Positions 1 through 6,058 of a stretch of DNA of 6,714 nt are shown here, piece by piece; position 1 is the stretch's first letter; every line of letters begins with the position of its first letter. Under the pieces are notes generated by a model, which was given only the letters and a program-made list of their open reading frames with translations, made no database searches and had not been told where the DNA came from. Made by a program: the position numbers and the translations under genes. The DNA is from Anaerolineaceae bacterium (GTDB lineage: Bacteria; Chloroflexota; Anaerolineae; Anaerolineales; Anaerolineaceae), in assembly GCA_028714615.1 (NCBI GenBank), contig JAQTMA010000225.1:1-6714 (forward strand), given 5' to 3'.

Positions 1-14
1 CAGGGGAATTGGGA

Positions 15-20
15 TAGAAT
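15..20 (+). promoter_or_regulatory. Possible -10 box before the DUF2127-like gene
   Basis: TAGAAT differs from the TATAAT consensus at one position and ends 9 nt before the ATG at 30. A transcript from it would have a leader of only a few bases. No SD motif lies at normal spacing, since the nearest purine run, AGGGGAA, ends more than 20 nt upstream of the start. The -35 region would fall outside the window, so this is a weak call that cannot be completed here. Confidence 0.25.
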
Positions 21-29
21 TATCGAACG

Positions 30-560
30 ATGCCTGAAAAGACGAAAGATAATCTTGATCTGGAGATTGAAAGAGAGATTCACGTCTCTTGGGCGGTGAT
101 CGCTTACAAATTCCTCTTCGGCCTCTTCGAGACCATATCCGGTTTTGGCATTCTCGTTTGGGGGGGAAAAGCGCATGACTACTTCCTGCGCGTCATCGCC
201 AGGGAGTTGACCGAAGATCCCCATGACGTGCTGGCCACCCTGACCTTTCGGGTGCTCCCCAACCTCTTGGCGCACCATCTTTATCTGGCGATTTACTTGA
301 TTCTCTTGGGTTCAGCCAAGGTAGCGGGGGCGATTGGGCTGATCAAGCACAAGAATTGGGGGGTGGACCTGCTGGTCGGCCTGACCATCGTCATGCTCCC
401 GTTTCAGGTGATCAATCTCCTCAATCATCCGGACGCCATCGAGACCCTGTATTTTTCCGTAGGCCTCTTGATTGCCCTCTACCTGATCAATTTCCGGCCC
501 CGGGAATGGGTTTCCAGGATCACCGATCAAGTCAGGCGCCAAATGAAGAAGACCAATTGA
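30..560 (+). CDS. DUF2127-like small integral membrane protein
   Basis: This is a 176-residue predicted inner-membrane protein with no known biochemical role. Four hydrophobic segments are visible at about residues 21-44, 83-105, 110-131 and 138-155, with a short charged N-terminus (MPEKTKDNLDLEIERE) and a basic C-terminal tail (RRQMKKTN). The resemblance to DUF2127 rests on the pattern from residue 81: an HHLYL helix start, a Gly/Ala/Lys-containing helix (GSAKVAGAIGL), a basic turn followed by Trp (KHKNW), and a helix ending before NHP. Length fits the family. The ATG at 30 is the only sensible start, directly before the charged N-terminus, and it lacks an SD. The next gene follows after 43 bp but seems to have its own -10 box. 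Family assignment is by eye; an unrelated four-helix protein is possible. Confidence 0.72.
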   Translation: MPEKTKDNLDLEIEREIHVSWAVIAYKFLFGLFETISGFGILVWGGKAHDYFLRVIARELTEDPHDVLATLTFRVLPNLLAHHLYLAIYLILLGSAKVAGAIGLIKHKNWGVDLLVGLTIVMLPFQVINLLNHPDAIETLYFSVGLLIALYLINFRPREWVSRITDQVRRQMKKTN

Positions 561-591
561 TAGGTCTCCGTCAGAACCCCATGATCTACAT

Positions 592-597
592 TATAAT
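592..597 (+). promoter_or_regulatory. TATAAT -10 box, likely leaderless promoter for the C39/TPR gene
   Basis: A perfect TATAAT is followed by six bases (CTCAGC) and then the ATG at 604. Transcription normally starts about 6-8 nt after the -10 box, which puts the first transcribed base at or next to the A of the start codon. There is no SD before this gene, as expected for a leaderless message. The best -35 match at 18-bp spacing (CCGTCA, 568-573) agrees with TTGACA at only three of six positions, and there is no extended -10 TG. The box also lies in AT-rich sequence, so a chance match cannot be excluded. Confidence 0.5.
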
Positions 598-603
598 CTC
601 AGC

Positions 604-1917
604 ATGCGCAAGACCCTGCTTCGCATCTTCTTGGGGTTGGCTACATTAATCATCCTGGCTCTGATGGCCTACCAGCTTCCGGCGGTCAACGAGCGCTTCT
701 CCTGGCGGGTGGAGAACCTGCGGTACCAGCTCATCGGCATGCTACGCCCTCCCAGCCAGGCGGTGTTCGTCCCGCAGCAGTCGGTGAACAGCATCGTCGA
801 GGCCACCCTGCGGGCGTATACTCCCTCGGCGGCGCCGGTCTCCAGCGCCACTCCCACCGCCCCGGCGGCCACACCCAACGGCCCCAGCGAGACCCCCTCC
901 GCCACGGCCACCCCCACGCTGACGCCGACCGCTATCCCTGCCAGGGTGGAGCTGAAGGGCATCCTCCACGAATACCAGAAATGGAACAACTGCGGCCCGT
1001 CGACCCTGTCGATGAACCTTTCCTTCTGGAAGTGGAAGGGTACCCAGTTGACCATCGCCGGGGAGGTGAAACCCAATCCGCGCGACAAGAACGTGATGCC
1101 CTACGAGCTGATGGATTACGTGCTGCAAAACACCCAAATGAGAGCGATCGTCCGCCCGGATGGGACCGTAGCGATGCTCAAGCAACTGGTCGCTGCCGGG
1201 TTCCCGGTGATGGTGGAAAAGGGCCTGGAGATCTCCGGGGAAGGCTGGATGGGGCATTACGCTGTGATCAACGGGTATGAGGACGGCAAAGCGCGCTTCC
1301 TGACCCAGGATTCCTACTCCCAGCCCGACGGGGCCATTTACCTGGCGGCGCCCTACTCCGTCTTCGCGGACAACTGGCGCGCTTTCAACTACATCTACCT
1401 GGTGGTCTACCCGCCCGAGCGCGAGGCTGAGGTGCAGGCTATCCTGGGCGTTGATTGGGACGAAGCCGCCAGTTACCGGAACGCTGCACAGCGCGCCTCG
1501 GATGAAGTCGCCAAACTGAGCGGGCGCGATCAGTTCTTTGCCTGGTACAACCGCGGCACCAGCCTGGCTGGGCTGAGCGACTACCTGGGGGCTGCCGCGG
1601 CCTACGACGAGGCCTTCAAGATCTACGCTACCATTCCGGAGAAGAAGATGCCGCGGCGCATGGTGTGGTACCAGACCGGCCCGTATTTCGCGTATTTCTA
1701 CACCGGGCGCTACCAGGACGTGATCAATCTGGCCACAGTGACGCTGCAATGGGCCACCGAACCGGCCATCGAAGAATCCTGGATCTGGCGCGCCCGGGCG
1801 CGCGGCGCGTTGGGTGACGTTTCCGGCGCCGCGGACGACGCCCGCCAGGCCCTCAAATGGCACCCGGGGTTTGGCCCGGCCATCGAAGAGCTCGCCCAGT
1901 TGGGGCAAAACCCGTAG
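604..1917 (+). CDS. Membrane-anchored C39-like cysteine peptidase with C-terminal TPR repeats
   Basis: This 437-residue protein is probably exported and tethered to the membrane. Residues 5-25 form one hydrophobic segment after a basic MRKTLLR start, without a lipobox, so it is a signal anchor or uncleaved signal. Residues 74-113 are a low-complexity Pro/Thr/Ala/Ser linker. Residues 118-270 look like a papain-fold C39-type domain (Peptidase_C39_2): the candidate nucleophile is C130 in NNCGPSTLSM, the His is H218 in GHYAVINGY, and the Asp is D236 in TQDSY. Residues 310-425 hold about three TPR-like helical pairs (for example YNRGTSLAGLSDYLGAAAAY), suggesting partner binding. True bacteriocin-processing C39 domains are fused to ABC transporters; this one stands alone, so the substrate is unknown. 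No in-frame ATG or GTG lies upstream of 604 within the gap, so the start is firm. The stop directly abuts the GATTTTA heptamer array. Confidence 0.82.
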   Translation: MRKTLLRIFLGLATLIILALMAYQLPAVNERFSWRVENLRYQLIGMLRPPSQAVFVPQQSVNSIVEATLRAYTPSAAPVSSATPTAPAATPNGPSETPSATATPTLTPTAIPARVELKGILHEYQKWNNCGPSTLSMNLSFWKWKGTQLTIAGEVKPNPRDKNVMPYELMDYVLQNTQMRAIVRPDGTVAMLKQLVAAGFPVMVEKGLEISGEGWMGHYAVINGYEDGKARFLTQDSYSQPDGAIYLAAPYSVFADNWRAFNYIYLVVYPPEREAEVQAILGVDWDEAASYRNAAQRASDEVAKLSGRDQFFAWYNRGTSLAGLSDYLGAAAAYDEAFKIYATIPEKKMPRRMVWYQTGPYFAYFYTGRYQDVINLATVTLQWATEPAIEESWIWRARARGALGDVSGAADDARQALKWHPGFGPAIEELAQLGQNP

Positions 1918-1938
1918 GATTTTAGATTTTAGATTTTT
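1918..1938 (+). repeat. GATTTTA heptamer tandem array (3 units)
   Basis: Two perfect GATTTTA units (1918-1924 and 1925-1931) are followed by GATTTTT (1932-1938) and a partial GATT. The array begins at the base after the TAG stop of the peptidase gene. Each perfect unit joins the next to make a TAG, giving stops at 1923 and 1930, with a TGA at 1938. No hairpin stands immediately before the T-rich stretch, so it is not a standard intrinsic terminator. It opens a 284-bp spacer made mostly of short repeats. The role is unknown. Confidence 0.8.
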
Positions 1939-1948
1939 GATTGGCAAC

Positions 1949-2016
1949 GAGGCATTGAGGCGATGAATAATGAGGTATGAGGTAACGAGGCGATGAGGGA
2001 ATAGGTGATGCGGTAG
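1949..2016 (+). repeat. Degenerate GAGG-type 7-8-mer repeat block
   Basis: GAGG, or a one-to-two-base variant, recurs every 7 or 8 nt at 1949, 1957, 1965 (GAAT), 1972, 1979, 1987 and 1995, and then decays into AGGTGAT and GCGGTAG. The 8-mer GAGGCGAT occurs twice, at 1957-1964 and 1987-1994. The strand is strongly G/A-rich. Most units end in an AT that joins the next GA to make TGA stops. The GAGG words resemble SD sequences, but no gene starts nearby. The boundaries are approximate because the units decay gradually. Confidence 0.65.
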
Positions 2017-2021
2017 CAAAG

Positions 2022-2034
2022 CGAGATATTCTCG
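2022..2034. repeat. 13-bp inverted repeat between the repeat blocks
   Basis: CGAGA and TCTCG flank a TAT centre and form a perfect 5-bp palindromic arm pair. It lies in the non-repetitive part of the spacer, about 170 nt upstream of sbcD. An operator or small hairpin is conceivable, but arms this short arise often by chance and no U-run follows. Confidence 0.25.
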
Positions 2035-2137
2035 AATTTCAAACCCATTCACCTCCCAGACGACAAGCCCACCCGACTACCGGCTACTCACTAACCACCA
2101 ATCACTAACCACTAACCACTACCCACAAATCATTAGC
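2035..2137 (+). promoter_or_regulatory. C-rich, G-poor stretch, possible Rho-loading (rut-like) region
   Basis: By hand count this 103-nt stretch has 43 C and 7 G on the + strand, and 2084-2135 contains no G at all. Rho binds unstructured RNA with a high C to low G ratio, so a transcript running out of the peptidase gene or into sbcD would carry a plausible rut-like segment. No intrinsic terminator is visible between the two genes, which leaves room for this role. The skew may simply follow from the CACTAAC repeats inside it. Function is inferred. Confidence 0.3.
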
Positions 2138-2201
2138 GACAAATGACGAACGACGAAAGACTAATGAAGAACGACTACCTAACTAGCTAACTACTTAACG
2201 A
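2075..2201 (+). repeat. Degenerate heptamer array of CACTAAC/GACGAAC type (about 15 units)
   Basis: Reading in 7-nt steps from 2075, the pattern stays in phase to 2179. GACTACC is at 2075, GGCTACT at 2082, CACTAAC at 2089, CACCAAT at 2096, and CACTAAC again at 2103 and 2110. CACTACC follows at 2117, CACAAAT at 2124 and CATTAGC at 2131. From 2138 the units begin with GA: GACAAAT, GACGAAC, GACGAAA, GACTAAT, GAAGAAC, then GACTACC at 2173. The last 22 nt are looser CTAACTA-type units of 7-8 nt that run to the base before the sbcD ATG. GACTACC at 2075 and 2173 is identical and exactly 14 units apart. The array must also contain the 5' flank of sbcD, yet no SD and no convincing -10 box is seen there. 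Confidence 0.75.
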
Positions 2202-3443
2202 ATGCTCCGCATCCTTCACTTTGCTGACGCGCACATCGACATGATCAACCACGGGCGGCACGACCCGATCTCCGGGCTGCCGCTGCGCGTGTTGGATTTC
2301 CTCAAATCGCTGGATGTCATCGTAGACACCGCGATCCGCGAGCGGGTGGACCTGGTCATCTTCGCCGGGGACGCCTACAAAGACCGCACCCCGGCACCCA
2401 CCTTCCAGCGCGAATGGGGCAAGCGTATCATGCGCCTGTCACGGGCGGGCATCCCGACCTTTCTGCTGGTGGGCAACCACGACCTCTCCCCCTCGCTGGG
2501 ACGGGCCAACTCCATCCAGGAGTTCGATACCCTGGGTGTGCCTCACGTGCGCGTGCTGGCGAAACCCGAATTCTTGTCCCCCGTTGACCTGGAGGACCTG
2601 CCGCTGCAGCTCCTGGCGCTGCCGTGGATCTCGCGCTCGGCGCTGATGGCCAACCTGGAGCTGAGCTCGACCGACATCAACCTGGTCAACCAGGAGATCG
2701 AGGCGCGCCTGACGCGTATCGTGCAGGATTGGCTGGACCAGGCCGATCCCAGCCTGCCGGTGGTGCTGACCGCGCATGCCTCCGTCCAGGGAGCTGTGAT
2801 GGGCGGCGAACGCAGCGTCATGCTCGGCAGCGATATGCTGCTACCCGGTTCGCTGGTCAAGGATCCGCGCCTGAGCTACGTCGCGCTGGGTCACATCCAT
2901 AAACCCCAGGATCTCAACGAAGGCCGCCAACCTCCCGTGATCTACCCGGGGTCCATCGAACGAGTCGATTTCGGAGAAGCCCAGGACGAACGCTACTTCG
3001 TCATCGCCCACGTGCAGGCTGGCAAGGATACCCAGGTCGAGTGGCGCCGCTTGGAAGGTGTGCGCCCGTTCATCGACCGCACCATCCGCATCGAATCGGC
3101 GGAAAACGTCCCCGCTCAGCTCCTGGCGGCCCTGCCTGCCCCAGAGCAGATGCAGGATGCCATCGTGCGCCTGGTGGTGGCATACCCGCGCGAATGGGAG
3201 GGGCTTCTGGATGAGAACGGATTGCGCGAGCAGGCGGCTGGAGCCTTCGAGTTCCACCTGGTCAAGCGCCCGGTGATCGAAGCGCGCGGGCGGTTGAACT
3301 CCGACCAGCCGATCAACAGTTATTCCTCGTTGGAGCTGCTGGACGTGTACTGGCGCGCCAGCAACACCCGTCCCGAAGACATCCAGGCGCTGCAAGCGCT
3401 GGCCGAAGACATTCTGCGCGGCTTCCCGCCTCCTACCCTCTAA
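2202..3443 (+). CDS. sbcD: SbcD, Mre11-type nuclease subunit of SbcCD
   Basis: This 413-residue cytoplasmic protein is the metal-dependent nuclease of the SbcCD complex, with 3'-5' exonuclease and hairpin-cutting endonuclease activity in characterised homologues. The calcineurin-like phosphoesterase motifs are all present: D9 and H11 (FADAHID), D57 (FAGDAYKDR), N92-H93-D94 (VGNHD), H192 (TAHAS), and H231 and H233 (GHIHKPQ). These residues would hold two Mn2+-type ions. The phosphoesterase domain spans about 1-270, and the C-terminal third fits the capping and SbcC-contacting region. Length matches the family (about 380-420). The start is firm because MLRILHFADAH is the canonical N-terminus. 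No SD precedes it. sbcC follows after 10 bp, so co-transcription is very likely. The stop codon lies in a heptamer repeat. Confidence 0.96.
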   Translation: MLRILHFADAHIDMINHGRHDPISGLPLRVLDFLKSLDVIVDTAIRERVDLVIFAGDAYKDRTPAPTFQREWGKRIMRLSRAGIPTFLLVGNHDLSPSLGRANSIQEFDTLGVPHVRVLAKPEFLSPVDLEDLPLQLLALPWISRSALMANLELSSTDINLVNQEIEARLTRIVQDWLDQADPSLPVVLTAHASVQGAVMGGERSVMLGSDMLLPGSLVKDPRLSYVALGHIHKPQDLNEGRQPPVIYPGSIERVDFGEAQDERYFVIAHVQAGKDTQVEWRRLEGVRPFIDRTIRIESAENVPAQLLAALPAPEQMQDAIVRLVVAYPREWEGLLDENGLREQAAGAFEFHLVKRPVIEARGRLNSDQPINSYSSLELLDVYWRASNTRPEDIQALQALAEDILRGFPPPTL

Positions 3444-3451
3444 TCACTAAT
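3431..3451 (+). repeat. Three-unit heptamer array spanning the sbcD stop codon
   Basis: TCCTACC (3431), CTCTAAT (3438) and CACTAAT (3445) lie in perfect 7-nt phase and resemble the CACTAAC units upstream of sbcD. The TAA of the second unit is the sbcD stop, and the third unit repeats that TAA 7 nt later. Two bases (CC) then separate the array from the sbcC ATG. The array is short, so chance similarity is possible, but the shared word AATCACTAA also occurs at 2100-2108. Confidence 0.5.
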
Positions 3452-3453
3452 CC

Positions 3454-6009
3454 ATGATCCCACTCCACTTACGACTCAGCGGCTTTCTCTCGTACCGTGA
3501 ACCGGTCGAGCTGGATTTCACCAGCTTCGATCTGGCCTGCATCTCCGGCTCCAACGGCGCGGGCAAGTCGTCGCTGCTGGATGCCATCACCTGGGCCTTG
3601 TTCGGGGTGGCTCGCAGGCGCGACGATGCAGTGATCAATTCCCGCTGCGATGCAGCCGAGGTAGTCATCGACTTCGAATACGAAGGGGGCGCTTACCGCA
3701 TCCAGCGCAGCAAAAAACGCGATAAATCCGCGGACCTGCAGTTCTTCGTGTTGGCTTTGGATGGCGGCTGGAAGCCGCTCACCGAGAGCTCTCTGCGGGA
3801 GACCGAGCGCCGCATCCAGGACACACTGCGCATGGATTACGAGACTTTCACCAATGCCTCCTTTTTCTTGCAAGGCAAGGCCGACCAGTTCGCGCAGCAG
3901 CGCCCGAGCGACCGCAAGCGCATTCTGAGCAGCATTTTGGGGCTGGAAGTGTGGGAGACGTACCGTGTTGCTGCCTACGAACACCGCAAAGCCCTCGAAC
4001 AGGAGGCCGGCCGCGTGGAAGGACGCCTGGGTGAAATTGACCAGGAACTGAGCGAAGAGAAGGTGCGCAAAAAACGCCTGGCGGAGCTGGAAGGCTTGTT
4101 GAAGACCATATCCCAACAACGCCATACCCAGGAGGGGGCGGTAGAAAACCTGCGGCGCCTGGTGGCTTCGCTGGAAGAGCAGCGCCGCCTGGTCGACTCG
4201 CTGCGCACCCGCCTGTCGGGCGCCCGCCAGATGCTGGATAAGCTCGCACGGCAGTTGGCCGAACGCCAGGCTGAACGCCAAACACACCTGCACGAGGTCG
4301 AACGCAGCGCGCAAATCGAGGCGGCTTTTGCTGATTGGCAGCGCTGCCAGAAGGACCTGGAAAAGTGGGAGCAACTGGCGCAAGGCTTCCGCGAACAAGA
4401 TAAGAAGCGCTCTGAGCCGGTGACCGAGATCGAAGCCGAGCGCCGGCGCCTGGTGCAGGAGCGCCAGGCTTTGGAGCGGGATGAGGGGCGGGTGCGGGCT
4501 GCCCTGGTGGAAGAACCCACTTATCGCCAACAGTTGACGGCCATCGAACAGGCCACCCGCCTGGCGCGCGAGCGTATCGAGCACCGGGCTGAGCTGGACC
4601 GCCAGATGCGCGAGTTGCACCAGACGCAGGCGGATGCTAAAGCGGAAAACCCACGCCTCAAAGCGGAAATGGACGACCTGGTGGAGCGCATTCACCTGCT
4701 CGAGCAGGCGAGTGGCGCGTGCCCGACCTGCGGCCAGCCGCTCACTCCCGAAGAATGCCAGAAAATGGTGGTGGAACTCCGCGAAGCGGGCAAGGTCATG
4801 GGCGACCGCTTCCGGGAAAACACCCGGCTTCTCAAGCAGTATGAATCCCGCCTGCGCGATCTGGAATCCGAGCACACCGGCCTGGCTTCAGCAGAGAAGG
4901 AGCTGCGCGAGCAGATGCGCCAGTCCGACCAGGTAGCGGGGCGCCTGACGGCAGTCCAGCAGCTCTCCGGCGAGTGGGATGCGAACGGCGCTGTGCGCCT
5001 GGCGGAGGTCAACCGCGTGTTGGAAAGCGAAGCCTATGCGCCCGAAGCGCGCGCCCTCCTGGACGAAATCAATGAGGGTCTGAAAGCGCTCGGCTATGAC
5101 GCCGCCGCTCACGATGCCACCCGCAAGGCCGAGCTGGCCGGGCGTAAATCGGCTGAACAGTTACGCCAACTGGAGCTGGCCCGGGCTGCTTTGGCCCCCC
5201 TCGAGCGCGAGATCGCCGGTTTGGAGGCCCAGGTGCGCACCCAGTCGGCCGAGGTGGAGAGTCAGCAGGCGGCCTATGACCAGGCTACCGAGAAATACAC
5301 GGCTTCTTCCGCCGATTTGCCGGACCTCGAGGAGGCCGAGGCTCTGCTGATGGAGCTGAGAGAGAAGGAGAACCGGCTGCGCATGGATGTGGGAGCGGCG
5401 CGTCAGAAGGTCGCCGTGTTGAAGGATCTGCGAGCTCGCCAGGCCGAGTTGATCGAGCGGCGTGAAACGTTGAGCACCCAGGTGTCACGGCATAAGACCC
5501 TCGAGCGCGCCTTCAGCAAAGACGGGGTGCCCGCACTGCTCATCGAACAGGCGCTGCCCGAGCTCGAATCGCAAGCCAATCAAATATTGGACCGCATGAG
5601 CGATGGGAGCATGTCGGTGCGTTTCGAGACGCAAAAAGAATACAAGGACAAGAACCGGGCCGACTTGAAGGAGACGCTGGATATCGTCATCTCCGACGGG
5701 GCTGGGACACGCGACCTGGAGATGTATTCGGGCGGCGAGGCCTTCCGCGTCAACTTTGCCATCCGCCTGGCGCTGTCGCGCGTGCTGGCGCAGCGAGCCG
5801 GGGCGCGGCTGCAAACCCTGGTCATCGACGAGGGCTTCGGCAGCCAGGATGCGCAGGGTCGCCAACGCCTGATCGAGACGATCAACCTGGTGCGCAGGGA
5901 TTTTTCCAAGATTCTGGTGATCACCCACATGGAAGAGCTCAAGGATGCCTTCCCGACGCGCATCGAGGTGGAAAAGACACCCCAAGGATCGTCTTTACGG
6001 GTAGTATAA
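3454..6009 (+). CDS. sbcC: SbcC, Rad50/SMC-type ATPase subunit of SbcCD
   Basis: This 851-residue ATPase partners SbcD and controls its access to DNA ends. The N-terminal lobe begins MIPLHLRLSGFLSY and carries Walker A at 32-40 (GSNGAGKSS, K38) and the Q-loop at Q140 (FFLQGKADQF). A first coiled-coil arm covers about 172-418, a zinc hook CPTC uses C423 and C426, and a second arm covers about 433-685. The C-terminal lobe has the ABC signature S759-G-G-E (MYSGGEAFRVNFA), Walker B VIDEG with D792 and E793, a D-loop near GSQD (796-799), and a switch His at H825 (VITHMEE). The protein is intact, but its arms are shorter than in the roughly 1050-residue E. coli protein and nearer archaeal Rad50 in size. 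The start fits the family exactly. It has no SD, so translation may depend on re-initiation after sbcD. Confidence 0.96.
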   Translation: MIPLHLRLSGFLSYREPVELDFTSFDLACISGSNGAGKSSLLDAITWALFGVARRRDDAVINSRCDAAEVVIDFEYEGGAYRIQRSKKRDKSADLQFFVLALDGGWKPLTESSLRETERRIQDTLRMDYETFTNASFFLQGKADQFAQQRPSDRKRILSSILGLEVWETYRVAAYEHRKALEQEAGRVEGRLGEIDQELSEEKVRKKRLAELEGLLKTISQQRHTQEGAVENLRRLVASLEEQRRLVDSLRTRLSGARQMLDKLARQLAERQAERQTHLHEVERSAQIEAAFADWQRCQKDLEKWEQLAQGFREQDKKRSEPVTEIEAERRRLVQERQALERDEGRVRAALVEEPTYRQQLTAIEQATRLARERIEHRAELDRQMRELHQTQADAKAENPRLKAEMDDLVERIHLLEQASGACPTCGQPLTPEECQKMVVELREAGKVMGDRFRENTRLLKQYESRLRDLESEHTGLASAEKELREQMRQSDQVAGRLTAVQQLSGEWDANGAVRLAEVNRVLESEAYAPEARALLDEINEGLKALGYDAAAHDATRKAELAGRKSAEQLRQLELARAALAPLEREIAGLEAQVRTQSAEVESQQAAYDQATEKYTASSADLPDLEEAEALLMELREKENRLRMDVGAARQKVAVLKDLRARQAELIERRETLSTQVSRHKTLERAFSKDGVPALLIEQALPELESQANQILDRMSDGSMSVRFETQKEYKDKNRADLKETLDIVISDGAGTRDLEMYSGGEAFRVNFAIRLALSRVLAQRAGARLQTLVIDEGFGSQDAQGRQRLIETINLVRRDFSKILVITHMEELKDAFPTRIEVEKTPQGSSLRVV

Positions 6010-6041
6010 GGCAGCCGAAAGGCCGGTACTTCTTTTATTCC

Positions 6042-6046
6042 AGGAG
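6042..6046 (+). promoter_or_regulatory. Shine-Dalgarno-like AGGAG before the HAD gene
   Basis: AGGAG ends 12 nt before the ATG at 6059, slightly longer than usual spacing. It abuts an in-frame ATG at 6047, which is too close to be served by it. It therefore favours 6059 as the start. It is the only recognisable SD at a plausible distance in front of any gene in the window. Confidence 0.5.
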
Positions 6047-6058
6047 ATGGCATCCCCT

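Noticed and set aside
1894..1938. Intrinsic terminator after the peptidase gene
   Set aside because: The only nearby hairpin is a 4-bp GCCC/GGGC stem inside the coding end (1894-1906). The T-rich heptamers start well after it, so it lacks the adjacent stem and U-tract layout.
742..2052. Antisense open frame of 436 codons overlapping the peptidase gene and the spacer
   Set aside because: It is a shadow of a GC-rich gene. Its product is Gly/Arg/His-rich low-complexity sequence without a recognisable domain, and it starts inside the spacer and ends within the real gene, with no promoter or SD evidence.
2143..2190. 15-codon upstream ORF ending 11 nt before sbcD
   Set aside because: It is made of heptamer repeat units, has no SD, and the peptide has no leader-peptide features such as runs of one amino acid. 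Short ATG frames are expected in this repeat.
2075..2201. CRISPR array or replication-type iterons
   Set aside because: Units are 7 nt with no spacers, so this is not CRISPR. There is no replication initiator gene or DnaA-box-like set, so an iteron origin is unsupported.
3469..4875. Antisense open frame of 468 codons inside sbcC
   Set aside because: It lies wholly within the well-supported sbcC coding region. Its product is compositionally the mirror of coiled-coil codons and matches no known domain.
2202..6009. A novel nuclease/ATPase defence system
   Set aside because: The pair carries the full canonical SbcD and SbcC motif sets, the normal gene order and no extra fused domains, so the ordinary SbcCD repair complex explains it.
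6014..6023. GCC-GAAA-GGC mini hairpin between sbcC and the HAD gene
   Set aside because: A 3-bp stem is too weak and no T-run follows, so it was not called a terminator.
6047..6049. Alternative in-frame ATG start for the HAD gene
   Set aside because: It directly abuts the AGGAG motif, leaving no room for ribosome spacing. The start at 6059 gives the usual short N-terminus before the FDADDT motif.
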